A stretch of 64,000 nucleotides of DNA from the NCBI GenBank assembly GCA_049414205.1, contig JBMSGE010000001.1:53382-117381 (forward strand), written 5' to 3'. Within the stretch, counting starts at the first letter, position 1. The number at the start of each line of letters is the position of its first letter. Position numbers and translations under genes: made by a program. Source of the stretch: Nitrosomaritimum sp049414205 (GTDB lineage Archaea > Thermoproteota > Nitrososphaeria > Nitrososphaerales > Nitrosopumilaceae). Under the pieces are notes generated by a model. That model searched no databases, had not been told where the DNA came from, and saw nothing but the letters and a program-made list of their open reading frames with translations. This document shows positions 33,584 to 42,026 of the stretch, in pieces.

Positions 33584-34024
33584 TTACTTGACAATTAATA
33601 CCGGGATTTTGGATTTATGTAGAACGTAATTAGAAGTACTTCCAAGAAAAGCCTCTTTGAGGGAACTCATTCCTCTAGACCCTAGTATTATGATATCATA
33701 AGATTTGCTGGCTGCAAAATTAATGATTTTGGGACCCTCATCACCATATACTATTTTATCATCAAAGAGAATTCCATTTTGTGCTGAGCGTTTTTTTGCT
33801 TTGGACATGAATTTTGCGGCATTATTGAGAAGATATTTTTCTACATATGAAATCTGAGAATTAGTTTTGGGTTTAGCCATAGGAACCACATACAAACCTG
33901 TAATTGTTGCCTGACATTGCCTTGCAAGATAAATTGCTTCATCTAGTCCTCTAAGTGAGTTTTTAGAACCGTCTAAGGGGACGAGAATTTTTTTAATTTT
34001 CTGCATATTGGAATGATAATTCAA
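33584..34024 (-). CDS. Universal stress protein, paralogue of the gene at 31917
   Basis: The 146-residue UspA protein has the ATP loop GSRGMSSLKEAFLGSTSN. Its N-terminal 37 codons are identical at the base level to the Usp gene at 31917 (bases 33890-34000), yet the middle and C-terminal halves differ at many residues. That mosaic is best explained by gene conversion. The Met at residue 7 (MQKIKKILVPL) may be the true start. It is divergent from the CBS gene at 34146. Confidence 0.87.
   Translation of the reverse strand: MNYHSNMQKIKKILVPLDGSKNSLRGLDEAIYLARQCQATITGLYVVPMAKPKTNSQISYVEKYLLNNAAKFMSKAKKRSAQNGILFDDKIVYGDEGPKIINFAASKSYDIIILGSRGMSSLKEAFLGSTSNYVLHKSKIPVLIVK
33890..34000 (-). repeat. 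Right arm of 111-base perfect inverted repeat
   Basis: This is the complement of 31941-32051, with no mismatch. The arms are about 1.84 kb apart in inverted orientation, so recombination between them could flip the segment that contains one Usp, a small gene and one CBS gene. Confidence 0.9.
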
Positions 34025-34114
34025 GAGAATTTAAGAAGTTTTAGAGGTATCGGGGATAAGAATTTGGGTTATATTCTACGAATTGATTTTCAATAATGAG
34101 ATTAGGGAAATCTC

Positions 34115-34120
34115 TATAAT
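34115..34120 (+). promoter_or_regulatory. TATA box of CBS gene
   Basis: TATAAT lies 31 bases before ATG 34146, placing transcription start at that codon and making the earlier in-frame start at 34083 unlikely. Confidence 0.5.
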
Positions 34121-34145
34121 ATGTGAAGATGGAAATCAAATCAGT

Positions 34146-34610
34146 ATGGAACAAGATGCAAGATCAATAACTGTTAAGGATATTATGACTAAATCTGTAA
34201 TTTCAGTAGATGCGGGGATTACCGTAAATGAAGCAGCAAAAATGATGGAAGATGCAAAAGTTGGTGCAGTGATTGTTATGGAAAATAATACTCCAGTGGG
34301 TATTGTTACTGATAGAGATTTTGCCGTGAAAATTGTTGCGCATGCCTATCAGATTACAACTCCAGTAAAACAAATCATGTCAACTCCACTTATTGCAACC
34401 AGTCCGGACGAGACAGTTTTGATGGCAGCCGATTTAATGTACTCCAGGGACATTCGAAAATTACCAGTTATCGATAATGATATTGTGGTGGGAATGATTA
34501 CTGCTACAGATCTTGTAAATCAGCTTGCAGTATCAACTGAAGAAGATATACAAAAAATGTATCACGAGTCGGTAATTAAAGTCTACAAACAATACAGTCC
34601 ATATAACTAA
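34146..34610 (+). CDS. CBS-pair protein
   Basis: From ATG 34146 the protein is about 154 residues. It is a CBS pair (VDAGITVNEAAKMMEDAKVG, TSPDETVLMAADLMYSRDIR) with GIVTDRDFAVKI and GMITATDLVNQL. The ATG is chosen because a TATA box lies 31 bases upstream; the frame extends to 34083 but that part (FNNEIREISIICED) lies across the promoter. Its stop abuts the convergent crcB stop. Confidence 0.86.
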   Translation: MEQDARSITVKDIMTKSVISVDAGITVNEAAKMMEDAKVGAVIVMENNTPVGIVTDRDFAVKIVAHAYQITTPVKQIMSTPLIATSPDETVLMAADLMYSRDIRKLPVIDNDIVVGMITATDLVNQLAVSTEEDIQKMYHESVIKVYKQYSPYN

Positions 34611-34991
34611 TCAACTGTTCACTATTGCTGACATTACAGATTTGCCAGCAATAAGAGCTCCGATAGATAATCCTATGTTTGCTAAAATATTCACAGCTAA
34701 AGCCCCATAGTGTTGGTTGTCTAAGAGATTGCTTGAATCTAGTGCAAAAGAAGACATTGTAGTTAATGAACCACAAAATCCTACAGCAGCTAGTAATGAA
34801 TATCTTCCATCTAAATTCCACTGTTCAGATAAAATTACAAAAATTCCTAAGATAAAAGCGCCAATTACGTTAACAATCAAAACGTTAAGGGGTAAAGTAT
34901 TGAAAATCAAAGGAGACTCTGTAATTTTGTACCTTAGGAAAGCTCCAAAAACAGACCCTGCTGCCAAAAAAACAAACTCTAAACCCTTCAT
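34611..34991 (-). CDS. crcB: Fluoride exporter CrcB/Fluc
   Basis: The 126-residue protein has four transmembrane helices and the family signature GFCGSLTTMSSFALD, which matches the G-x-C/G-G-x-T-T-x-S-T-F motif at the central sodium and fluoride path. It forms dual-topology dimers that export fluoride. Only one copy is present, so it is likely a homodimer. No fluoride riboswitch is visible in the 110 bases upstream. Confidence 0.9.
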   Translation of the reverse strand: MKGLEFVFLAAGSVFGAFLRYKITESPLIFNTLPLNVLIVNVIGAFILGIFVILSEQWNLDGRYSLLAAVGFCGSLTTMSSFALDSSNLLDNQHYGALAVNILANIGLSIGALIAGKSVMSAIVNS

Positions 34992-35074
34992 TTTCTATCC
35001 TGAGAATTTAGTTTTATTTAGTATTAACATACAGTTGAAAAATTTTAGGAGTATTGGAATACGTACCTAGGATT

Positions 35075-35080
35075 TTTATA
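35075..35080 (+). promoter_or_regulatory. TATA box of the DUF1059 gene
   Basis: TTTATA lies 28 bases before the ATG at 35103, consistent with a leaderless mRNA. Confidence 0.45.
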
Positions 35081-35102
35081 GGCTCAATATTTTTTCACGC
35101 TG

Positions 35103-35294
35103 ATGACCCTTAAGCTTCGTTGTGAAGAATATGGTTTTGAGTGTAATTTTTCTCTAGAAGGAGAAAAAAGTCTCGAACTACTTGAGAAATTAAGAGTACA
35201 TTTTGAGGAAGAACATGGTATTGAATATCCAATTGATGCGGTAATTCAAATGATTGTTAATCGTGGGCATTCTCTTGATTCAATTAAGAAATAG
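35103..35294 (+). CDS. DUF1059 family small protein
   Basis: The 63-residue protein fits DUF1059: LRCEEYGFECNFSLEGEK is the start of the domain with two cysteines, and VHFEEEHGIE is its conserved H-x4-H helix. The Cys and His residues together could bind a metal. Function is unknown. It is divergent from crcB. Confidence 0.75.
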   Translation: MTLKLRCEEYGFECNFSLEGEKSLELLEKLRVHFEEEHGIEYPIDAVIQMIVNRGHSLDSIKK

Positions 35295-35473
35295 TTTTTT
35301 CAAAAAATATTTTTGTTTTATTTTTAACATTTAATACAATGTATAATGTATCTCAGCTAAGTTTTATTTTTAGAAAAATTTTAAGGAATTTTTAGTAATT
35401 GAAAATTATTTCCTTTTTCAAAATTACCGGTTTCATCTTCCTTTTATCTGGTGGATGTACATAAGAAACAGTA

Positions 35474-36394
35474 GTGGTAGCGTATTATTCTAGTGATTAT
35501 GATGTCAAGTGTCAGCTCGATACTTGCAAAACCTACCCTGTGATTACTGATTCTGATAGAGGAGAAGTTTTTTGTGGGGGTTGCGGGCTTGTCTTAGTGC
35601 AAAACTTAGATGATACTACAAATGAAAATCGAAGTTATAGCGCAGAAGATTTTATGAAAAATGCACGAACAGGTCCTGGAGGATCCTTGACAATGTTTGA
35701 TAAAGGACTATCTACTGTAATAGGAGCAGATAAGGATTCATCTGGAAAGAGTTTATCAAGTAAAACCAAATACGAATTCAATCGACTTCGTACGTGGGAT
35801 CAAAGAAGCAAATCTAGAAAAACTTCGTCATTAAGCAAAGCATTCACTCTTTTACATGGAATGAAAACAAAGATTGGAGTTCCTGATAATGTCGTTGAAA
35901 ATGCGGCCTATATTTACAGAAAAGCAGTTGGTGCAAAACTTACTAGAGGTAGAACTATGGCTTCATTAATTTCTGCATCATTATATGCCTCATGTAGACA
36001 AAACAACATACCCAGAACATTAGATGATATAGCAGATGCCGGAAATGTGGAGAGGAGAATTTTATCAAGGGATCTTAGAACCATTATCAAGAAACTAGGA
36101 TTGAGCCTAAATCAGTATGATACTACTTCATTTATCGCCAAGATTTCAAACAATATGAATTTGAGTGAAAAAACAAAAAGAGATGCGTTTGAGATTTTAA
36201 AAAGATGTGAAGACCAGAAAATTACTGCAGGAAAACATCCTGTTGCACAGGCAGCTGCATCATTGTATATTGCCTCTATTTTAAATGGAGAAAAAATTAG
36301 TCAAAAGAAGTTTTCAAATGAATCTGGAGTAAGTGACGTTACTATTAGGAATAGAGCTACTCTGATCAAAAAAACTCTCAAGATAGTAGACTAG
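35474..36394 (+). CDS. tfb: Transcription initiation factor B (TFIIB/TFB)
   Basis: The 306-residue protein has an N-terminal zinc ribbon (CQLDTC then CGGCG), a B-finger/linker (NARTGPGGSLTMFDKGLSTV), and two cyclin folds (about 110-200 and 210-305). It bridges TATA/TBP and RNA polymerase. The first cysteine pair is spaced C-x4-C instead of C-x2-C. Start is GTG 35474, giving VAYYSSDYDVKC. This lineage usually encodes several TFBs. A 180-base AT-rich leader with TATA-like GTATAATG precedes it. Confidence 0.93.
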   Translation: MVAYYSSDYDVKCQLDTCKTYPVITDSDRGEVFCGGCGLVLVQNLDDTTNENRSYSAEDFMKNARTGPGGSLTMFDKGLSTVIGADKDSSGKSLSSKTKYEFNRLRTWDQRSKSRKTSSLSKAFTLLHGMKTKIGVPDNVVENAAYIYRKAVGAKLTRGRTMASLISASLYASCRQNNIPRTLDDIADAGNVERRILSRDLRTIIKKLGLSLNQYDTTSFIAKISNNMNLSEKTKRDAFEILKRCEDQKITAGKHPVAQAAASLYIASILNGEKISQKKFSNESGVSDVTIRNRATLIKKTLKIVD

Positions 36395-36407
36395 AATTTC
36401 AAGGAAT

Positions 36408-36806
36408 TCACAGATTTGTTGGTGAAGAAGAAGGCATCGAAAAAATTGCCTCTTGGAGTTGCTGTACTAATTGCATTATTACTTTGATTTGTTCCAAAGT
36501 AATGGCTTGTAGGTTTTCTATTATTTTGTTTAATTCAGTTACTTGAATTTTTAATTGCAGATTTTCTTCCCTAAGTTGTGTATTTTCTTTTGATAACCTT
36601 TGTATTTTTTCAGTGTCACTCTCTTCTGGAAATGGTTCTCTGATTGGTTCTGGTTCTGGAATAGGTATTGGTTGTGGTTCTGGAGAGGGTTCAGGTATTT
36701 TTGGGGGTCCTGGTTCTTGAGAATATGCAGGATTTACTAAAATCAACGAAAATGCGATTATAGTAGATAAATAGACAATTTTTCTATTCAATACAAACAT
36801 CACCAA
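36408..36806 (-). CDS. Secreted Pro/Glu-rich coiled-coil protein
   Basis: The 132-residue protein has a signal peptide (about 1-28, YLSTIIAFSLILVNPAYS), a proline-glutamate tract (PEPQPIPIPEPEPIREPFPE), and then a leucine-zipper-like coiled coil (LREENLQLKIQVTELNKIIE). There is no anchor. It resembles a rigid spacer carrying an oligomerisation helix, perhaps part of the cell surface. It converges on tfb with a 13-base gap. Confidence 0.6.
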   Translation of the reverse strand: MVMFVLNRKIVYLSTIIAFSLILVNPAYSQEPGPPKIPEPSPEPQPIPIPEPEPIREPFPEESDTEKIQRLSKENTQLREENLQLKIQVTELNKIIENLQAITLEQIKVIMQLVQQLQEAIFSMPSSSPTNL

Positions 36807-36885
36807 AATAATGAATTTATTTTTTGTATATGAATATGATTACTATTTTCTAAGTGTGATAATGGGTATAAAATTTGGAGGGTGA

Positions 36886-37104
36886 TCATTTGAAGAAATC
36901 AAATTCTTGATCTCTTTTTTGTTTAGGTAAATCTTCCATTACAGCTTGGACTACTTCATTGTGATTGTATGTAAGATGTCTTAGGAATTTTGCTGATTCA
37001 GTACTTCTTGTTGTCTCATCTGCAAGCAACATTTCTGGACTACTCAATTCCTTCATCATTGTATTGCATTCTTGGCATGGTTCAAAGTCAAGATATAATT
37101 TCAT
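36886..37104 (-). CDS. Small hypothetical protein with CxxC
   Basis: The 72-residue soluble protein has CQEC near residue 9 and an acidic-basic helical remainder (FLRHLTYNHNEVVQAVMED). One CxxC alone does not define a zinc site unless it dimerises or uses the two His. It lies 29 bases upstream of the Cdc48 stop side, on the same strand but not in an evident operon. Confidence 0.5.
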   Translation of the reverse strand: MKLYLDFEPCQECNTMMKELSSPEMLLADETTRSTESAKFLRHLTYNHNEVVQAVMEDLPKQKRDQEFDFFK

Positions 37105-37133
37105 AAATTAGGTCAACTTCCTTAGTATTTAGA

Positions 37134-39275
37134 CTATTTTATCGAATGTGTCATCGGAGATTCCACTTTTCTAGGCTTGACTTTATCAATAGCGTCTATG
37201 AGATCTTGTTGTGTTACTTTGATTCCTTTAATGTTTTCAGATTTTCCTCCAACATAGCGTTTTAGAGCTGCTATTGCGGCTCTATTAGCTACTGCTGCAA
37301 TTTCAGCTCCACTGAATCCTTCAGTAAGACCTACTAACTTGGAGATGCTTACATCTTCAGCCAGTGGTTTCTTTTTGGTGTGGATGTTGAATATTTGCTC
37401 TCTTCCTTTGCTATCAGGATTTGGTACTTGTATAATTCTGTCAAATCGACCAGGTCTAAGTAAGGCTTCATCAACGATGTCAAGTCTATTGGTAGCTCCA
37501 ATTATCAAGACATTGTGAAGTTCCTCAAGTCCATCTATTTCTGTGAGAATTTGTGAAACAACATTTTCTGTTACATGTGATCCTGATCCTCCACTTCCTC
37601 TTCTTGGTACAAGTGCGTCTACTTCATCAAGGAAAATTATACATGGTGCAGCTTGTCTAGCTTTTCTGAAAATTTCTCTTACGCCTTTTTCTGATTCACC
37701 TACCCATTTTGAAAGTAATTCTGGTCCTTTGATACTGATAAAGTTCGATTCAGTCATTTTGGCCAATGCTTTAGCAATCAGGGTTTTTCCAGTTCCGGGT
37801 GGTCCGTGTAGTAAAATTCCTTTTGGAGTTTCGACATCTACATAATCAAAGGCTTCTTTGTGTTTGATAGGCCATTCTACTGCTTCACGAAGTTCCTCCT
37901 TTAGTCCTTCAAGTCCACCTACATCGTCCCAACTAACGTTAGGAACTTGAACTTGAACCTCTCGTAAAGCGCTAGGACGAACTTCTTTTAGGGCATCTCT
38001 GAAATCTTCACTGGTTATCTGAATTTTTTGGAGAATTTCTGCTGAGATTTTTTCTTCATCCAAATCAATTTCTGGTAATATTCTTCTGAGGGATCTCATG
38101 GCTGCTTCTTTTGATAAAACTTCCAAGTCTGCTCCAACAAAACCATGAGTTGTTTTAGAAATTTGTATAAGATCTACTTTTTCATCAATCGGCATTCCGC
38201 GAGTGTGAATTGAAAGGATTTCAAGTCTTCCCTCGTCATCTGGAATTCCAATTTCTATTTCTCTATCTAATCTACCAGGTCTTCTTAATGCGGGATCAAT
38301 GGAATCTGGTCTGTTAGTTGCTGCAATAACTACAACTTTTCCACGACTTTTCATACCATCCATTAATGTCAATAGTTGAGATACAATTCGTTTTTCAACT
38401 TCACCAGATACTTCGTCTCTTTTTGGAGCAATAGAATCTATTTCATCGATGAAAATTATGCTAGGAGAATTTTCTTCTGCTTGTTTGAAGATTTCTCTTA
38501 TCCTTTCTTCACTTTCACCGTAGTATTTTCCCATAATTTCTGGTCCGCTAAGAGAGATAAAGTGAGCATTAGTCTCTCCGGCAACAGCCTTAGCTAAAAG
38601 GGTCTTTCCTGTTCCTGGTGGTCCATATAATAAAACTCCCTTAGGTGCTTCGACTCCAATTTTTTCAAACAACTCAGGGTGTCTCATAGGTAGTTCTACC
38701 ATTTCACGGATTTTTTGAACTTCATTTTTCAAGCCTCCTAATTCATCATATGTTACTCTAGGGATAGTTGAATCAACGGCTTTAGTCATTGGACCAAGTT
38801 TGAAGATTGTTTTGTCTGTAACAATTACTGGTTTTGATGGTTTTGTACTTGTAATTACGAATTGGACCTTGCTTCCCATTTGAGTACTAAGAGAAATTGT
38901 ATCTCCTGTTGTAAATACATGGTTCAAATAATTATAAGCCATATATTCTTGCAATCCTTCTGCTGCAATTTTTTCAGTGGGTGATAAAACAATTTGTTCA
39001 GCATTTATTGCCTCAACTGCTTTTACAGTAATTTTATCTCCAATTCCTGCACCGATATTTTGTCTTGTTATACCATCAATTTGGATAATCCCTGTTCCAT
39101 ATTCATCTGGGGAACCTGGCCAAAGTTTAACGTGTGTTTTTTTGTTATAGGTTAATTCTAAAATTTGGCCAGTATTCCAACTGTTATCCTCTATTATTTT
39201 TGGATCAATGATTGCTCTTCCTCGTCCCACATGTTGCTGTGGCACTTCATTAATTTTTAAAATAATTTCGCTCAT
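37134..39275 (-). CDS. Cdc48/VCP-type AAA+ ATPase
   Basis: This 713-residue hexameric unfoldase has an N-domain (about 1-180) and two AAA+ modules. Each has Walker A (GPPGTGKTLLAKAVAG; GPPGTGKTLIAKALAK), Walker B (IIFIDEIDS; IIFLDEVDA) and an SRH (ATNRPDSIDPALRRPGRLD; ATNRLDIVDEALLRPGRFD). It remodels proteins, feeding the proteasome in archaea. The C-terminus (SPMTHSIK) lacks a clear HbYX motif. It lies 27 bases downstream of an Hsp20 gene on the same strand, so both may answer to heat stress. Confidence 0.95.
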   Translation of the reverse strand: MSEIILKINEVPQQHVGRGRAIIDPKIIEDNSWNTGQILELTYNKKTHVKLWPGSPDEYGTGIIQIDGITRQNIGAGIGDKITVKAVEAINAEQIVLSPTEKIAAEGLQEYMAYNYLNHVFTTGDTISLSTQMGSKVQFVITSTKPSKPVIVTDKTIFKLGPMTKAVDSTIPRVTYDELGGLKNEVQKIREMVELPMRHPELFEKIGVEAPKGVLLYGPPGTGKTLLAKAVAGETNAHFISLSGPEIMGKYYGESEERIREIFKQAEENSPSIIFIDEIDSIAPKRDEVSGEVEKRIVSQLLTLMDGMKSRGKVVVIAATNRPDSIDPALRRPGRLDREIEIGIPDDEGRLEILSIHTRGMPIDEKVDLIQISKTTHGFVGADLEVLSKEAAMRSLRRILPEIDLDEEKISAEILQKIQITSEDFRDALKEVRPSALREVQVQVPNVSWDDVGGLEGLKEELREAVEWPIKHKEAFDYVDVETPKGILLHGPPGTGKTLIAKALAKMTESNFISIKGPELLSKWVGESEKGVREIFRKARQAAPCIIFLDEVDALVPRRGSGGSGSHVTENVVSQILTEIDGLEELHNVLIIGATNRLDIVDEALLRPGRFDRIIQVPNPDSKGREQIFNIHTKKKPLAEDVSISKLVGLTEGFSGAEIAAVANRAAIAALKRYVGGKSENIKGIKVTQQDLIDAIDKVKPRKVESPMTHSIK

Positions 39276-39302
39276 ATTATCACCATAAAAATTTTGAGGG
39301 GT

Positions 39303-39800
39303 TTATTCAACCTCCACCCTTTTGCCTTCTGGCTTTACTTCTTCAACTAGCTTAAACACCAGTTCAAGAATTCCATTTTTGTAAGAAGCTTTTGCAGAAT
39401 TTTCGTCCACATGAAATTTTATTGGCACGTTAACATGGTATTTCTTTTCATTATGTTCTGCAGAAATATCTACTGATTTTCCTTGTACCAAAATCTTAAC
39501 ATCGGATTTTTCAACTCCTGGCATTTCTGCAACAAGTTTTACAACTTTTTCTTTTTCATCAATTATAGAATCCACCAAAGGCTCTCTTGTACTAGATGTT
39601 TGAGCCAACTCAGGCTTCATATTGCCATACTCCTTTACAACGGGCTTTCCGTCAGGACCAACTGTCATTGTATAACCGTAATAGTGTGGACCTGTATTGG
39701 TACCATTGTTTTTGAAATCTTCAAAAATGTCATCGATTTGGAAAAAAGAGTTTGACATTTTTTTGAAGATTCTATTGAATTCATCATCAAATATTGTCAT
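39303..39800 (-). CDS. Hsp20/alpha-crystallin family protein
   Basis: The 165-residue protein has an N-terminal region (FKKMSNSFFQIDDIFEDFKN), a YGYTMTVGPDGKP segment, and an alpha-crystallin domain of about 90 residues (EKVVKLVAEMPGVEKSDVKI, YKNGILELVFKL). Its YKNGILEL is the conserved GIL/GVL motif, in contrast to the Hsp20 at 28102. It precedes cdc48 on the same strand. Confidence 0.88.
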   Translation of the reverse strand: MTIFDDEFNRIFKKMSNSFFQIDDIFEDFKNNGTNTGPHYYGYTMTVGPDGKPVVKEYGNMKPELAQTSSTREPLVDSIIDEKEKVVKLVAEMPGVEKSDVKILVQGKSVDISAEHNEKKYHVNVPIKFHVDENSAKASYKNGILELVFKLVEEVKPEGKRVEVE

Positions 39801-39889
39801 ATTTATCTAATATATGTAATACCTATGACATTATTTAAACATTACTTACATTTACCTGATTTTTTACAAAATGCTATTATATTTGACAT

Positions 39890-39896
39890 TATATAA
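39890..39896 (+). promoter_or_regulatory. TATA box of the 39921 gene
   Basis: TATATAA lies 31 bases before ATG 39921, so the ATG at 39906 would fall before the transcription start. Confidence 0.5.
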
Positions 39897-39920
39897 GATT
39901 ATTTGATGAGAATCACGAAC

Positions 39921-40574
39921 ATGTCTGTTCCCGAAATAGTTAGAGAAACAATTACCAGAAATCGTTCTATTTTTGATTGTCTTAAAATGGATTTGATTAA
40001 TTATACTGCTCTTGCTGTAAAGATACAGCCCGAAATAGAGAGGTCTCTTGGAAATTCTATTAATTTGAATACTATTGTAGTTGCAATCAAAAGATTTGCA
40101 GATTCGCTTGAAGTTAAAGAAGAAGTAGAAGAGCAATTAGTCTTAAAAAATGCTAGATTGGCACTTACCGATGGAATAGTTGACATCAAATTTTCTATGA
40201 AAGATTCACAAAATATTGATCCTTTAACAATTTTAGACAAGTTTTCCAAGATCACTACAAATTATGATTTTTTTAGGTCTTCAGACACCTTTAGGTTTCT
40301 AGCAGAAGATTTGGATGATGTAAGAGAGATTTTTGATGCCATTCCTAATAGAGAAAATATCTTTAGTACAGGTCTGGCCAAAATCAGAATCTCAATTCCA
40401 CCAAATCAAAACAAATCCGATGTTGTATCTTATGTTGCTGAGGTCTTGCATGATAACGGAATAGAATTGGTAAATGCCTTTTTCAGTCAAGACAACATTA
40501 TCTTGATTCTAAATGAGAGAGATTCGTCAAAGGCATATGACGTTCTTCATTCTGCAATACTTCGGACGGCTTGA
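39921..40574 (+). CDS. Conserved hypothetical protein, possible ACT-like domains
   Basis: The protein of about 217 residues begins SVPEIVRETITRNRSIFDCL, continues with a helical segment typical of DUF-type archaeal regulators (KIQPEIERSLGN, IVVAIKRFADSLE), then two repeated beta-alpha-beta blocks that look like ACT domains (KIRISIPPNQNKSDVVSYVA). No ligand can be named. ATG 39921 is chosen on the basis of the TATA spacing, with ATG 39906 in frame upstream. Confidence 0.68.
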   Translation: MSVPEIVRETITRNRSIFDCLKMDLINYTALAVKIQPEIERSLGNSINLNTIVVAIKRFADSLEVKEEVEEQLVLKNARLALTDGIVDIKFSMKDSQNIDPLTILDKFSKITTNYDFFRSSDTFRFLAEDLDDVREIFDAIPNRENIFSTGLAKIRISIPPNQNKSDVVSYVAEVLHDNGIELVNAFFSQDNIILILNERDSSKAYDVLHSAILRTA

Positions 40575-40608
40575 TTCAAGGCATTAATTGAAAACTGATC
40601 TCATAGGA

Positions 40609-40614
40609 TATATT
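40609..40614 (+). promoter_or_regulatory. TATA box of the NDH-2-like gene
   Basis: TATATT lies 31 bases before the TTG start at 40640, so this TTG is credible as a leaderless start. Confidence 0.45.
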
Positions 40615-40639
40615 CGTCTGATTTGTAGGAAATATCCAA

Positions 40640-41992
40640 TTGGTTGAAAAAAAGAAGAAAATCGTCATTTTGGGTGGCGGGTATGGCGGAGTAGAATGCA
40701 CCAGAAAATTAGAGGGATATTTCAAAAATAATGATGATGTTGAGATTGTGTTAATTAGTGAAGATAATTTTCTTTTATTTACTCCAATGCTTCCTCAGGT
40801 TGCTGCTGGTATGTTGGCAACCAGACATATTGTTATGCCAATTCGCACAATTGTTAAAAAAACTACATTTTATGAGGGTAGAGTAAAAAATATCGATCCC
40901 TACGGTAAGATTGTAAATTTATGGGGTACCAATGAAAAGAGAGGAGTTTCAATTCATTATGATTTTCTTGTAGTTTCTCTTGGTAGTGAAACTAACTTTT
41001 TTGGCATGAGTGACCTTGAGGAACACGCTTACACCATGAAGAATCTAAACGATGCCATGACCGTTAGGAATAGAGTAATTGATATGCTTGAACAGGCAGA
41101 AAATGAATCGAATCCAATTCTCAGAGAAAGTTTGCTTACCTTTGTTATTGTTGGAGGTGGATTTGCGGGAATTGAAACTGCTGGTGAGTTAATGGATCTG
41201 CTTTTAGATGCGGCAAAATATTATCCAAAAATAAACAAGAACGACATTAACGTGGTAGTCTTAGAGGCTCTACCAAATATTTTGCCTGGTTTTGATGAAA
41301 AGCTTGCAAAGTTTGCACATCGTTTACTAAACAAACACGGAATTGAAATTAAATTGAAAACAGCTGTAACTAGTTTTGATGGTTTTGAAATTAAGATGAA
41401 AAAAATTGTAGAAAAATCTGAAAATCAAGATCCAGAAACAGAAGCAATACAAACAAGAACTGTAATTTGGACTGCTGGAGTAACCCCGGTAAACACCATC
41501 AAGAGATCTATGTTCAAAACAGAACGAGGGAAAATTATTGTCAATGACTTTTTAGAAGTAGCTGATTTTCCTGGAGTTTTTGCGATTGGTGATTGTGCTC
41601 TCTTTTTGGATCCTAAAACTGAAAGACCCTTTGCTCCTACTGCTCAGTTGGCAGAGGCTCAAGCAAAAACTGCAGCATATAATTTGCATTCTTTAATCAG
41701 AAATGAGAAAATGAAAAAATTTGAATATGTATCTAGAGGGCAGATGGCCATTATTGGAAAAAGAAATGGTGTTGCCTCATTTTTTGGCATGAATATTAGT
41801 GGTATCTGGGCTTGGTTTTTGTGGAGAAATGTGTATCTATCTAAGATACCTAGATGGGACAAAAGATTGAGAGTATTTTTGGATTGGACTATAGATTTAC
41901 TTTTTGATAGGGATATTTCGCGACTTAAATTTGAAGACAAGAAACCAACTAAAGAATACAAGGTTCTTGATGAAGTTGATGATGTATGGTAA
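40640..41992 (+). CDS. Type II NADH dehydrogenase-like flavoprotein
   Basis: The 450-residue protein has two dinucleotide-binding folds: VILGGGYGGVECTRKL (FAD) and FVIVGGGFAGIETAGELM (NADH). The FAD-contact GVFAIGDCALF is near residue 315. The C-terminal part (FGMNISGIWAWFLWRNVYLSKI) has an amphipathic, aromatic helix suited to membrane docking, as in NDH-2. It would pass electrons to quinone without pumping. TTG 40640 is supported by a TATA box 31 bases upstream. A second family member lies at 62532. Confidence 0.87.
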   Translation: MVEKKKKIVILGGGYGGVECTRKLEGYFKNNDDVEIVLISEDNFLLFTPMLPQVAAGMLATRHIVMPIRTIVKKTTFYEGRVKNIDPYGKIVNLWGTNEKRGVSIHYDFLVVSLGSETNFFGMSDLEEHAYTMKNLNDAMTVRNRVIDMLEQAENESNPILRESLLTFVIVGGGFAGIETAGELMDLLLDAAKYYPKINKNDINVVVLEALPNILPGFDEKLAKFAHRLLNKHGIEIKLKTAVTSFDGFEIKMKKIVEKSENQDPETEAIQTRTVIWTAGVTPVNTIKRSMFKTERGKIIVNDFLEVADFPGVFAIGDCALFLDPKTERPFAPTAQLAEAQAKTAAYNLHSLIRNEKMKKFEYVSRGQMAIIGKRNGVASFFGMNISGIWAWFLWRNVYLSKIPRWDKRLRVFLDWTIDLLFDRDISRLKFEDKKPTKEYKVLDEVDDVW

Positions 41993-42026
41993 AATTAGTT
42001 GAATGTATTCAGAAAAATTTTTCGAT

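Noticed and set aside
34992..35102. Fluoride riboswitch upstream of crcB
   Set aside because: No GC-rich crcB-motif stems or conserved GAUG/pseudoknot sequence can be found in the AT-rich spacer.
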